64,000 nucleotides of DNA, from the NCBI GenBank assembly GCA_963664835.2, contig CAXXUG010000022.1, forward strand, positions 62,001-126,000. The letters are read 5' to 3'. Within the stretch, counting starts at the first letter, position 1, and the number at the start of each line of letters is the position of its first letter. Source of the DNA: G963664835 sp963664835. Its GTDB lineage: Bacteria > Chloroflexota > UBA6077 > FW602-bin22 > JBCLEL01. The notes under the pieces were generated by a model, which saw only the letters and a program-made list of their open reading frames with translations, did not search any database and had not been told where the DNA came from. Below, piece after piece: positions 9,255 through 18,482 of this stretch. The translations under genes were made by a program, and so were the position numbers.

Positions 9255-10118
9255 TCAGAACATCTCCGGCGGCGTGTAGTCGCGGCCTTCGATCGCCGCC
9301 CGGGCGAAGTCTCGATACAGTATCGTCTCGGTTGTGTTCTCGCTGCGGTTCGCGCCGAATGGAGTCATATAAACGTACTCGATCGCGAAGTAGCCAGGAT
9401 AGCCAACTTCTTGCATCCGCTCTATAACCCGCCGGAAGTCGATCTTGTTATCTAGGAACGAAGTCTGCAGTTCTCCTTCCGCTGAACCCCTGCAGTGGAA
9501 GTGCCGCGAGTGCTCGATCAGCGGCTCCACCTCAGAATCGGGGATGCCGGCGTAGGTGAAGTGGCCGTAGTCCAACGTCAGCTTCAGTCCCGGCGTCCGG
9601 TCGACAAGCTGCATCAGCTTCTCCGGCGTGTCCACGATCGACCCGATGTGGCCCTCGACCGAGAGCTCGATTCCGTGCTTGCCGGCCTCGTCGACGCGCC
9701 ACTGCAGCTCCTCCGAGGAGCGCGACATAGCCTCGTCCCAGTCCTGTCCGTCGAATGGCACACCCGGCAGCGTGCTGATTCCGCTCGCCCCCATACGGCG
9801 CGCCATCTCCAGCATATCCAAGAACAGCGCCCGCGAGTCCTCCTGTTGCTTGGGATCGGGATTGTTCATCGCCATCACCTGCACGTCAGTCCAAGCCTGG
9901 AAGTAGAAATCTGCCAGCTCGACCTCCGCGCGGTCCAATCGTTCCTTCAATATGCCCGCCCACATCGCTATGTCCTCGCGGACGACCTCCGGTCGAATGT
10001 GCGATCGATTGCCAAAAAGACCGAGATCGACGCCTTCGATATCCAGGACGTGGATCAGCTCGATAACCCTCTCGTGTGGAAGCAACGGCCAGGTAAAGTC
10101 AGCGCACGCCAGCTTCAT
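9255..10118 (-). CDS. Sugar phosphate isomerase/epimerase family TIM barrel (paralogue 1)
   Basis: A 287-residue xylose-isomerase-like TIM barrel. Visible landmarks are LACADFTWPLLP at the start, GVDLGLFGNRSHI, a metal-site-like ELSVEGHIGSIVDTP and LTLDYGHFTYAGIPDSE, then HFHCRGSAEGE and YFAIEYVY. The Glu/Asp/His/Glu set is that of metal-dependent isomerases/epimerases. The ATG at 10118 follows AAGGAGG by 10 bases. A second copy of the same length lies 164 bases upstream on the same strand, clearly by tandem duplication. The sugar or cyclitol acted on is unknown. Confidence 0.83.
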   Translation of the reverse strand: MKLACADFTWPLLPHERVIELIHVLDIEGVDLGLFGNRSHIRPEVVREDIAMWAGILKERLDRAEVELADFYFQAWTDVQVMAMNNPDPKQQEDSRALFLDMLEMARRMGASGISTLPGVPFDGQDWDEAMSRSSEELQWRVDEAGKHGIELSVEGHIGSIVDTPEKLMQLVDRTPGLKLTLDYGHFTYAGIPDSEVEPLIEHSRHFHCRGSAEGELQTSFLDNKIDFRRVIERMQEVGYPGYFAIEYVYMTPFGANRSENTTETILYRDFARAAIEGRDYTPPEMF

Positions 10119-10282
10119 ATCCAGACAACCTCCTTGATTCAGTGGGTCAATTGTAGCACCGGACCACTCCATCGCAGCCCCGGCTCACTGCAACTCTCAG
10201 CCGGCCGGCGCACGTGGCCCCGTCCTTTGGCAACTACACTTGCCCGTGACCAACCCTGTGGCAGCGCTCTGAAATCCTTCGT

Positions 10283-11146
10283 TCAGAACAGCTCCGGCGG
10301 CGTGTAGTCGCGGCCTTCGATCGCCGCCCGGGCGAAGTCGCGGAGGAGAATAATCTCGGTGATGTTCTCTGTGCGATTGGCGCCAAGCCAGCTGGTATAC
10401 ACATACTCAATCGCCATATACCCGGAATAGCCAACCTCTCCCATCCGCTCGATAACCCGGCGAAAGTCGATCGTGTTGTCCAGGAAAGAGGTCTGCAATC
10501 TCCCCTCAGCCGAACCCCTGCAGTGGAAGTGTCGCGAGTGCTCTATCAGCGGCTCCACCTCGGAATCAGGGATCCCGGCGTAGGTGAAGTGGCCATAGTC
10601 TAGTGTTATCTTCAGTCCCGGCGTACGCTCGACAAGCTGCATCAGCTTCGCCGGCGTGTCTACGATCGATCCGATGTGGCCCTCGACCGAGATTTCGATG
10701 TCGTGCCTGCCGGCTTGATCGACGCGCCATTGGAGCTCCTCCGAGGACCGCGAAATCGCCTCGTCCCAAGGTTGCCCATCGAACGGAACTCCTGGCAACG
10801 TGGTGATGCCTTGTGCTTCTAGACGCCGTGCCAATTCCAGCATGTCCATGAACAGCGCCCGCGAGGCTGCCGTTTGTTCGGGGTCGGGATTATTCATCGT
10901 CATCACCTGCGGGTCGGACCACGGGTGGAGGAAGAGATCCGCTAGTTCCAGCCCAGCGCGGTCCAGCCGCTCTCTCAAGACGCCTGACCACATCGGAACG
11001 TCCTCTCGGACTACTTCCGGCCGTATGTGCTTGCCGTTGCCAAAGATTCCCAGATCGACACCCTCGATATCTAGAATTCGAATCAGTTCGATCACACTCT
11101 CGTGTGGAAGCAACGGCCAGGTGAAGTCCGCACACGCCAGCTTCAA
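10283..11146 (-). CDS. Sugar phosphate isomerase/epimerase family TIM barrel (paralogue 2)
   Basis: Again 287 residues and closely similar along its whole length to the gene at 9255-10118, including all putative metal-binding segments (ISVEGHIGSIVDTP, ITLDYGHFTYAGIPDSE, HFHCRGSAEGR). The start is a TTG at 11146 where its sister has ATG; AGGAGG lies 11 bases upstream. The open frame's longer N-terminus, back to 11254, has no homology. Differences are spread along the protein, so the copies have been diverging and may prefer different substrates. Confidence 0.83.
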   Translation of the reverse strand: MKLACADFTWPLLPHESVIELIRILDIEGVDLGIFGNGKHIRPEVVREDVPMWSGVLRERLDRAGLELADLFLHPWSDPQVMTMNNPDPEQTAASRALFMDMLELARRLEAQGITTLPGVPFDGQPWDEAISRSSEELQWRVDQAGRHDIEISVEGHIGSIVDTPAKLMQLVERTPGLKITLDYGHFTYAGIPDSEVEPLIEHSRHFHCRGSAEGRLQTSFLDNTIDFRRVIERMGEVGYSGYMAIEYVYTSWLGANRTENITEIILLRDFARAAIEGRDYTPPELF

Positions 11147-11269
11147 TCTCCAATCAACCTCCTCAGTTGAGTGTCTCGATTCTGGCAGCGAGTAAATTCC
11201 AGGTGACCTGCGCCCTCGTGAAATCTCTCCGGCCCGGCCACGACCGCGAGTCAAGGTCGCGAGTTCTCG

Positions 11270-12160
11270 TCAGTGCGCTAGAAGGAACTCCAGCAGCAGT
11301 TGGGTTGTTTCCTCCGGCGCCTCTTCCGGCAGGAAGTGCCCGCAGTCGATGGCTTGGCCGCGAACCTCCTCCGCTCTCTCCCGCCAGGTCGCCAGCATCT
11401 GCAAGCGGCCGCCGGTCTGCCAGCCCGGCCGCTTGGGCATGTTGCCGGCCCACAACGCGAGCATCGGGCACTGCAGCTTGTGGCCGCGGTCCGCCTCGTC
11501 GTGCTCCAGGTCGAGCTTGATCGAGCGGTAGTCCATGCAGGTGGCGCGGACCGTCTCCCGGTCGCTGAAGCAGCGCAAATACTCTCGATACGCCTCTTCG
11601 CTGATCGCGCCCTCGACCGCCGTCCACTGGTCCAACAGGAAATCCAGGTATGTCTTGGCGCTGTTGCCGATCAGAGTCTCCGGCAGAGGCGCCGGCTGTC
11701 TCATCAGGTGCCAGTGAAACCACGAGTAGGCCAGGTCGCGGTCCATCGCGTCGAACGCCGCTTGCGAGGCCACGACGTCGAGCGACGTGAACGTCAGGAC
11801 GCGGTCCGGATGGTCCAATGCCAGGCGATGCCCGACTCGAGCTCCCCGGTCGTGGCCCACCAGGTGGAATGCCTCGAAACCCAACCTGCTCATGACTTCG
11901 ACCTGGTCTTGCGCGGTAGTGCGCTTGCAATACACGCTCAGATCGCCGTCCGACGCCGGCTTTCCGCTGTCGCCGTACCCACGCAGATCGGTGGCCACCA
12001 CCGTGAAATGCTCCGCCAGCGTGGGCGCGACCTTGTGCCACATCGCGTGGGTCTGGGGATAGCCGTGCAGCAGCAGCAGAGCCGGCCCCTGACCACCATG
12101 CACTAGATTGATGGTCGTGCCCGAAGTCTCAATCTTGGAACGGCTGAACCCTTCGAACAA
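11270..12160 (-). CDS. Alpha/beta hydrolase, fluoroacetate dehalogenase-like
   Basis: An alpha/beta hydrolase of about 296 residues very like haloacetate/fluoroacetate dehalogenases. Numbered from the in-frame GTG at 12178, it has Asp110, Arg111 and Arg114 (GHDRGAR), Asp134, His155-Trp156, Trp185, a Tyr at 217 and a catalytic His at 281. As I recall them, these are the nucleophile, carboxylate-binding arginines, fluoride pocket and base of the Rhodopseudomonas enzyme. The TTG at 12160 is chosen because GGGAGGG lies nine bases before it. It lies upstream of the isomerase pair on the same strand. Epoxide hydrolase or C-C hydrolase activity is a less likely alternative. Confidence 0.8.
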   Translation of the reverse strand: MFEGFSRSKIETSGTTINLVHGGQGPALLLLHGYPQTHAMWHKVAPTLAEHFTVVATDLRGYGDSGKPASDGDLSVYCKRTTAQDQVEVMSRLGFEAFHLVGHDRGARVGHRLALDHPDRVLTFTSLDVVASQAAFDAMDRDLAYSWFHWHLMRQPAPLPETLIGNSAKTYLDFLLDQWTAVEGAISEEAYREYLRCFSDRETVRATCMDYRSIKLDLEHDEADRGHKLQCPMLALWAGNMPKRPGWQTGGRLQMLATWRERAEEVRGQAIDCGHFLPEEAPEETTQLLLEFLLAH

Positions 12161-12280
12161 GCTACCGAACCCTCCCACAGCACCGGCGTCGCCCGGGCAG
12201 ATCTCGGCAAAGGCCTGCCTACCCGAAAAGGGTGCCTGGTCGATTTTGGAATCTACTCAGAAAACGCTTGGATCCGCCGC

Positions 12281-13069
12281 CTACTTCAGCCCCAGCTCCA
12301 GCAGCTTTCCCACCATCGACTTGATGCGAGGCCGGTCGCTATGAAGGAAAGCGTCGTCGTACAACCGGCCCTTGTTGGTGAGTTGGTGACCAACTTGGTA
12401 CTCCAGGTTGCGCTGGTAGGTGTCCCGCATGTATTTGATGTGGCGCTCGATGGTGGGCTTGGTCTTCACGTTCAACGTGAACATCCGGCGACCGGTTTGA
12501 CCGCCGAACGCCGAATGCCAGGTATTGTGATTGAAGAACACCACGTCACCCGGCTCTGACTCTAGCGGAAAACAGGGGACGTTTCGTGGCTCAACCAGTG
12601 GCGAGGGATTGGGTTCGTTGCGGCTGATCAACGTCCTCAGTTGGTCATGCATAGGCGGCCGGTGCGAGCCGGGTATCACCCGCAGGCATCCTGAGTCTTT
12701 CGTAACCGGGTCCAGGTAGAACGCGACTTTGATACCTTCATAGCGGAAATCCGGCGGCGCGTCCGGATGCCAATCGGTGTCGCCGACGTACAGATTGCTG
12801 TCGGATCCTATCCACACGAATCCAGGACCAAGCATCTGCTCCAATGGCTCGTATATGCGGTCGTCCTCGATTAACCAGGGAAACAGAGTCTCCGGCACGG
12901 AGTAGACGCATTGGCGTTGTTGCCCGTCGAAGGGCTGTCCCTGTCGATCGACACTGAGGGCATGGTCGAACTTGTCGCTGATCTCGTTCGTTTCTGAGGG
13001 CGACAGGTAGCTCCGCATCACTATGAAGCCGAAGATCTCGAAATATTTCGTTTGCTCCTCGTTAAGCAT
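12281..13069 (-). CDS. Phytanoyl-CoA dioxygenase (PhyH) family protein
   Basis: A 262-residue Fe(II)/2-oxoglutarate oxygenase of the PhyH family. The HxD iron motif is in DWHPDAPPD, the distal His in HNTWHSAFGG, and the 2-oxoglutarate Arg in the following GRRMFTLNV. The jelly-roll core segment GCLRVIPGSHRPP is diagnostic. The ATG at 13069 follows AGGAGG by 7 bases. Such enzymes hydroxylate unactivated carbons in many small molecules; the substrate cannot be predicted. Neighbours are an amidohydrolase and the dehalogenase-like hydrolase, consistent with a small degradation operon. Confidence 0.87.
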   Translation of the reverse strand: MLNEEQTKYFEIFGFIVMRSYLSPSETNEISDKFDHALSVDRQGQPFDGQQRQCVYSVPETLFPWLIEDDRIYEPLEQMLGPGFVWIGSDSNLYVGDTDWHPDAPPDFRYEGIKVAFYLDPVTKDSGCLRVIPGSHRPPMHDQLRTLISRNEPNPSPLVEPRNVPCFPLESEPGDVVFFNHNTWHSAFGGQTGRRMFTLNVKTKPTIERHIKYMRDTYQRNLEYQVGHQLTNKGRLYDDAFLHSDRPRIKSMVGKLLELGLK

Positions 13070-13160
13070 CCATCTACCTCCTCAGAGGGTCTCGCGCTCG
13101 AACTTAATGCCTGGGTTTGGCCGACCTGGCATCTGCGTTTGGCCGGATATCGCCCTGCGT

Positions 13161-14249
13161 CTAGGTCCTTATATTGAACATCCTGGCGGCATTTCCGCCC
13201 AGGATCAGGTCCTTCTCCTCTTTTGAGAGAAGCTCGGAATCGCGCACGAAGCTCTGCGCCTGCTTGTAAGTGCACCAGCTCTGAACGACGTATTGATCGG
13301 TGCCCCACATCATCCGATCTGGACCCAGCTCATCGCAAAGTCGCCGCAACATCTGTTGTGCGCCGAGGAAAGGATACTCTCGCCAAAAGGCGATGAATAG
13401 CATTTCGAAGTACGAGTTGGGACGCTTGAGCAAAGTCATCAGTTCGTCCGGTATCTCATACTGCTCCGGCGTGCCGCTCCTTATGCCGAAGCTGTCCAGG
13501 CCATGCGTCAGTACCGATGGGATGTCTGGGTGTCGTTCCGACCACCGGTTCAACTCGGCGACGTGCTCCATGAACGCGGCGAACCGGTTGTGTCGTCGCG
13601 TGTGGATGTACCACCAGACCGGAATCTCCAGCTCCCGCACCTTTTTCCAAAGCGGTTCGAGTTTGGCGTCGTCCAGGTGGTCTGCATAGTTACTCAGGGC
13701 AAAGGGTTCGGCGCTGAAGTACAGGCCCTTGTTGCCGTGTTCCAGGACGGCCCGTTCTAACCGATCAATCTGGGCCGGCTGGTCCGCTTCCCACTCCCGA
13801 ATTTGGGCAAGTCCGATGAAACGGTTGGGGTACCGCCGCATCGCTTCGCCGTAGTATTCGTTCAGCGATCCGTAGATGTGGTCGTGCTGCAAGACCCCCA
13901 TATCGACTCCCGCGTCATCTAGCTCAGCGATCATTCGCTCCGGCGGAGCTTCGTTGTTCTCTCCCAGGTGAGGCGGCAAAGCCTGGTACAGGTACTCGAC
14001 TCCGTCGATCGTAACCTCTGCTTGGCCGTATGGGCGCACCCGAAAGTTCACGTCCGGCATATCCCTCATGTCGTCGGACGGAAACTGAAATAGTCGCTCC
14101 TCGACCAAGACGCCGTCCGACTTGCGCCGAAACTGGTTCGCGTGCGGTCGCATGTGGTACTGAAAGAACCGCAGATTCAGTCTCGGGTCCTCCCCACCCG
14201 ACTCTGTGCCAAATGGCGGGAAAATGTGGAAGTGAGCGTCTATGATCAT
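13161..14249 (-). CDS. Amidohydrolase family 2 protein
   Basis: A 362-residue TIM-barrel amidohydrolase of the ACMSD/amidohydrolase-2 type. The metal motif HxH is in IIDAHFHIF at the start, a later His is in VLTHGLDSF, the catalytic Asp is in MMWGTDQ, and NAARMF closes the fold as usual. These enzymes hydrolyse or decarboxylate cyclic and aromatic acids and lactones. The ATG at 14249 has AGGAG 6 bases upstream. It ends about 90 bases before the PhyH gene and is probably transcribed with it. Confidence 0.85.
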   Translation of the reverse strand: MIIDAHFHIFPPFGTESGGEDPRLNLRFFQYHMRPHANQFRRKSDGVLVEERLFQFPSDDMRDMPDVNFRVRPYGQAEVTIDGVEYLYQALPPHLGENNEAPPERMIAELDDAGVDMGVLQHDHIYGSLNEYYGEAMRRYPNRFIGLAQIREWEADQPAQIDRLERAVLEHGNKGLYFSAEPFALSNYADHLDDAKLEPLWKKVRELEIPVWWYIHTRRHNRFAAFMEHVAELNRWSERHPDIPSVLTHGLDSFGIRSGTPEQYEIPDELMTLLKRPNSYFEMLFIAFWREYPFLGAQQMLRRLCDELGPDRMMWGTDQYVVQSWCTYKQAQSFVRDSELLSKEEKDLILGGNAARMFNIRT

Positions 14250-14416
14250 CGCTTGCTCCTATTGTTTGATGCCGACCATCACTTGACCCAGCCGGCGGGA
14301 CCCGGGCGCTTGGACCTTCCCGGTCCCTTGAGCCCGCTTATCACCGCGCCTTGGACAAGACCGTGCCGGGCGTGGGCAAGCATCAGGGTGTAAGGCGCGG
14401 TCATCTGGTCTGTATC

Positions 14417-15361
14417 CTAGTTCGAGCGCCCGCGGTTGCTCTTCAACCATTCCGAAAAGTCGCTGTCCCGCCAGGTGTATCGAGGTCGAAAGCCAAGCAT
14501 CTCTTCCGCCTTGTCATAGGTGATCAGCGTTTCGTGCCCCTCCATTCTCTTCTTTAACGGCACGTCTGGATAGTACCTCCCGATGAGCTTCGCCGTCTCT
14601 ACCCCAGAACATGTGTCGAATCCGTTTATCTGGAACACCTCGTGGTCAATGTCCTCGTTTTCCAATGCGAGCCTGAATGCCTGCGCCGCGTCTCTGGCAT
14701 CCGACACGGCCCACAAGTTAGCCCGCCCGCGTGACTCGTCCTCCAGATAACGCCGGTACCCGGCCCACTGCTCCTCGACTGTGATCTTCATACCCTTGTT
14801 CCAGCCAGAGCTGACTGCGATCTCGGCCCCCTGCCGGTCCAGGTACCAGTTGTGGTTTATGCGCAGGCAGATCGTGCTCAGACCGTAGAACTCCGAATAG
14901 TGCTTGCACGTGACCTCGTTTACCAGCTTGCTGATTCCGTACTCGTTTCGAGGCTCCGCCGGATGGTCTTCGTCGATCGGGAAATAGCGAGGATAGGTGT
15001 CTCGCTGATCATATTGAAGATTCATCGCCGCGTTCGACGACGCGAACACCACGCTGCCTACCCCTTCTCGAACCGCCGCCTCCAGCACGTTGAACGTGCC
15101 CCGTACATTTACGTACATCAGACGCTCCGGGCTCACGCCGATACCCGCTCCGGGCACCGCCGCTACATGCGCGATCGCGTCGAATCCTCGACATGCCTCC
15201 CTGACTCGCTCCAGGTCGGTAATATCGCCACGTACGAATGGCACTCCCTCGATCAGAGGAGCGGACCGCCCGAAATCACTCACCTCATGGCCCGCGCCGA
15301 GCAGCTCTCGGAGCACGTAGCCGCCAATCTTGCCGGCGCCTCCGGTGACGAGAATCCTCAC
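14417..15361 (-). CDS. NAD-dependent epimerase/dehydratase (extended SDR)
   Basis: A 314-residue extended SDR. The Rossmann motif TGGAGKIGG lies at residues 6-14, DITDLERV marks the adenine-binding Asp, and the catalytic Tyr-Lys pair is in NEYGISK. It resembles UDP-sugar epimerases and uronate/hexose dehydrogenases. The GTG at 15361 has GGAGG nine bases upstream. It opens the minus-strand catabolic block that continues to 9255, though the 170-base gap to the amidohydrolase leaves room for a separate promoter. Confidence 0.84.
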   Translation of the reverse strand: MRILVTGGAGKIGGYVLRELLGAGHEVSDFGRSAPLIEGVPFVRGDITDLERVREACRGFDAIAHVAAVPGAGIGVSPERLMYVNVRGTFNVLEAAVREGVGSVVFASSNAAMNLQYDQRDTYPRYFPIDEDHPAEPRNEYGISKLVNEVTCKHYSEFYGLSTICLRINHNWYLDRQGAEIAVSSGWNKGMKITVEEQWAGYRRYLEDESRGRANLWAVSDARDAAQAFRLALENEDIDHEVFQINGFDTCSGVETAKLIGRYYPDVPLKKRMEGHETLITYDKAEEMLGFRPRYTWRDSDFSEWLKSNRGRSN

Positions 15362-15726
15362 TGCCGGCTACCTCCGCCGTTACCTGATTTCGCTGCACAC
15401 CGGGACCGTCGGCCCATCGGACGCCGTACAAGGGACAACGACGCGATGGGGCGTACACTTGCGTTGATCCTGGAAGCTTTCGTTGCGCTCAGTGTCAGTT
15501 TATCCACGAATGTTCGGCCCGTCACTGTACGCCTTGTCAGACCTCAGTGCCGGACTCACAGCTTACTACGCGGGGCTCCATTATTGCCTAATGCTTAGGA
15601 CTTCTAGAGCATTATCTGGGCCGATAAGCAGTTGGTCGAACCAACCAACCGGCCAAGGCCTCTTCAATAGTCCGCCAACCGGATGTCATCATTGGTACGA
15701 AAGCATGTCCTGGACTCCGATCCGGG

Positions 15727-15749
15727 ATGACTTTACGCGGCTTCGATAG
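15727..15749. mobile_element. Possible IS110-end scar
   Basis: A 21-base stretch (GACTTTACGCGGCTTCGATAG) matches, with two changes, the end of the IS110 element at 56515-56535, including the stop codon and last codons of its transposase. It also lies in a dispersed-repeat environment. It may be the leftover of an excised or deleted copy. Confidence 0.35.
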
Positions 15750-15866
15750 AGGCAAACTATCCCTTTGCCAATCCAGCCCTCCATCCGTCATTGGTACGAA
15801 AATGGCCGGACTCGGACTGGCTAACTTCCTCTAACTGGGACTTCGTTTCCAGCCTGAAGAGCACTT

Positions 15867-16395
15867 TGTAGGGCTGGGGCTTGTCCCCAGCCGCAGGCAG
15901 GTCAGTAGCCGAGCCTAGTTCCGAGCCCCCATAGAGAAGTCTGGCCAAACAGCACCCTGATTTTCATACCTTGGCGTGCCGGCGCAAGCCGGGATGAGCG
16001 ATTGCTATGAAAATTAGATGAATCCGCTAACTTCTGCTAACTCGTGTTGCGATTTTCATCCTCTTATGCGACCTTCGCAAGGCCATGGTGATTCCGGCGA
16101 AGGCCGGAATCCAGAGGTGCGGGGAGGGGGAGTGTAGGGCGGGGGCTTGTCCCCCGCTGGGGTGGGGCCTGGGCATGGCAGAATCCCCCGCGCGAATTCG
16201 CCGCACAAAACCGCGACTCCGAGTTTTTATACTTTGGTGTGCCGGCCTTTGCCGGCATGAGCGATTATTGTGAATTCATGCCCTGGACTCCGATTTCGGA
16301 TAGACCGCTTAGGCCGCCTCTTGTTCGTGAATCGCGGCATCCCATCGCCAATCCGGTCCCCCATCCGTCGTTCCGGCGAAGGCCCGAATCCAGAG
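15867..16395. repeat. Dispersed hairpin repeat, cluster 2
   Basis: The 1.3-kb gene-free stretch 15362-16639 holds copies at 15867-16015 (stem GGCTGGGG/CCCCAGCC) and 16091-16280 (stem GGCGGGGG/CCCCCGC, preceded by the ATTCCGGCGAAGGCCGGAAT hairpin), plus a fragment at 16370-16395. A further module, CATGCCCTGGACTCCGAT, follows copies here and at 8895 and 15705. No gene is supported between 15362 and 16639. Confidence 0.72.
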
Positions 16396-16631
16396 AGGAG
16401 GGGAGAATGCAAAACAACGCCAACCTTAGGGAAACAACGGATGTTTGAGAATAAAACGCCCCTGCTTACCACGATTGTTTGTCGGGTGATTGGGTACAGC
16501 GTGAGCGCAATGAGAATGCACTCAAGCAGTCACAGGCGTCAGAAACGCGGGTCAGTTATTCGTTGTAGAGGAGGCTCGGGAACACGCCCGAACCCAGGCG
16601 TTCGTCTGGCGTTTAGTCAGGTCTTCTCCCA

Positions 16632-16673
16632 GAAAAAACGGCGCATCTACCGCTCCGCAGCGGTAGATGCGCC
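16632..16673 (-). terminator. Intrinsic terminator of the solute-binding protein gene
   Basis: A perfect 15-bp stem (16640-16654 with 16659-16673, loop CCGC). Read on the minus strand it is followed by C-G-T6, the classical Rho-independent layout. It lies 30 bases beyond the stop codon of the lipoprotein gene. Confidence 0.9.
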
Positions 16674-16703
16674 AAGCGCGTTACCTTGAGTCTGGGGAAC
16701 TGC

Positions 16704-18482
16704 TTACGCGGATCCCGGCTCGTAGTAGCAATCCGGCCAAGCGTCCGACGGAGGATCGATCCACAGCGGTGCAAGTTCGGGGTTGTTCCTCGCCCACGTG
16801 TCGAGTATTTCCTGGCTTTCCGTCGCCGTATTCTCCAACTCCGTATCGATGTCCGCACCCTGAAGGATCCGGCCGAACATCGGCACAAGCAGGTCATTGG
16901 CGATCTGAATTGACCGCGGATGACCAACTGCGAAGTAACACGCCGCATTCTTGAGCGTATACTCCATCCAAGGACGAAGCGTCGGATCGCTCATTGCCTT
17001 CGACTCAGGTCGGAGGGATTCGTAGGAAGGCAGCCAGTTCTGGAAGTCGCACTCGACCCCCAGCCGTTCCGGTGCCATCAGCCACTGAAGGAACTCGCCT
17101 ACATTCTCCGTGTGTGAGTCGCCCTGGTACGGAGTCTGCCTGAAGAAGCCGAGTCCGTTCGCGCGGAGGATGTTTGTGGCGTCATGTCCCTCCAAGTATT
17201 GGATGGGCAACGGGGCCATTTCCCAGTCGATCCGCTTGCCGGTGACCTCGCCCTTATCGATCTTTACGTTCCAGTCCCTCATTGCAGCGGCCTGGCCGGC
17301 ATAGCCGTGTGTGGCCGCCACTTCCTGGTTGTAGAACAACTCATGACCGGACGCTGTCTCGGGAAGACCGAGGACCAACTGGGGGATTGACTCGTCTTCG
17401 ACCATCATATCCTGGTACATCTTCAGCTTCGCGTTGAAGCCGGGCTCTTGCCAGCCAACTTTGTTGCCCCAATACCAACCCCATGCGTGGCTGCAGAGGG
17501 GAACGCCGGCGCTGCCGAAGTTCTCTACGCAGTTGGCCATGAACCAGTGCAGAGCGTTACCAAACATGAACTGGCCCTCAGGCTCGCTCACGATCTGGCC
17601 AATCTCACGGAACTCCTCGTAGTTCCATCCATCCCTTTGGATCGCCTTCCAGTCTACGCCGGCTTCGTCGAAGATCCTCTGGTTGATGTTCACGCTCTCG
17701 CCCGTATCGAGCATCGTGGGCCATACGGTCTGCTTGCCGTAGACCACGCAACTCTCCAGACCGAGGGCGGCGTCCGCTCTCTGATCAGGAGTCATATAGG
17801 GAGCGACATCGATGACCAGCGGTAGTTCGCCGGCACGGTTAGCATAGAGACCCGATACCGACATGAAGAACAGGTCCGGGGGATTTCCCGACGCGAAGCG
17901 CGTACCCAGCCACTGGGTCCAACCGCCGGACGGCGCGCCCGTAATGGACTTCACGAAGCTCTTCGATTGGGTAGCGTTCCACTCGTCTGCCTGGTCCTGC
18001 CACGGGTCGCCCTCGGCCCTCAAGGCCAGCGACCGCATGATGATCTGGTCCCTGTCCTTCGGCAGGACAGGAGCCTTCTCGACCTCTACCTCGACCTGGA
18101 CTTCCTTCTCAACCTCGACCTCTACCTCGACTACCCTCTCAACCTCGACGACCTTCTCCACCTCTACCGGTCGCTCAACCTCTACCTGCACGGTGACGAC
18201 CTTCTCGACCTCTACCTCTACCGCCTTCTCGACCTCGACCGTGACTACCTTCTCGACTTCGACCGGCCTATCGATCTGGACCGTGACGACCTTCTCGACC
18301 TCTTTCTCGACTACCTGCGTCACGACCCTCTCAACAGGGACCTCTTTCTCGACTACCTGGACTTTCTCTACCTCTACGACCTGTGCTTCGCAGGCTGCCA
18401 GCAAGGGCAGGGCTACCGATGCGCCCAAGCCGGCCAGAAAGCCACGACGACTAAACTGCTTTGCCAAAAACTTCATCTGCAA
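16704..18482 (-). CDS. Tat-exported solute-binding lipoprotein with Val-Glu-Lys linker
   Basis: About 592 residues. SRRGFLAG is a twin-arginine signal and LLAAC a lipobox, so the protein should be exported folded and lipid-anchored. Next comes ~100 residues of alternating Val/Glu/Lys (VEKVVTVEVEK-type units), then an ABC-type extracellular solute-binding domain of family 1, the group that binds sugars and other polar nutrients. The start is ambiguous: TTG at 18482 (GGGAG nine bases upstream) or ATG at 18476. No permease or ATPase gene is nearby, so the transporter partner is elsewhere. The linker's low-complexity DNA also creates long false frames on the other strand. Confidence 0.85.
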   Translation of the reverse strand: MQMKFLAKQFSRRGFLAGLGASVALPLLAACEAQVVEVEKVQVVEKEVPVERVVTQVVEKEVEKVVTVQIDRPVEVEKVVTVEVEKAVEVEVEKVVTVQVEVERPVEVEKVVEVERVVEVEVEVEKEVQVEVEVEKAPVLPKDRDQIIMRSLALRAEGDPWQDQADEWNATQSKSFVKSITGAPSGGWTQWLGTRFASGNPPDLFFMSVSGLYANRAGELPLVIDVAPYMTPDQRADAALGLESCVVYGKQTVWPTMLDTGESVNINQRIFDEAGVDWKAIQRDGWNYEEFREIGQIVSEPEGQFMFGNALHWFMANCVENFGSAGVPLCSHAWGWYWGNKVGWQEPGFNAKLKMYQDMMVEDESIPQLVLGLPETASGHELFYNQEVAATHGYAGQAAAMRDWNVKIDKGEVTGKRIDWEMAPLPIQYLEGHDATNILRANGLGFFRQTPYQGDSHTENVGEFLQWLMAPERLGVECDFQNWLPSYESLRPESKAMSDPTLRPWMEYTLKNAACYFAVGHPRSIQIANDLLVPMFGRILQGADIDTELENTATESQEILDTWARNNPELAPLWIDPPSDAWPDCYYEPGSA

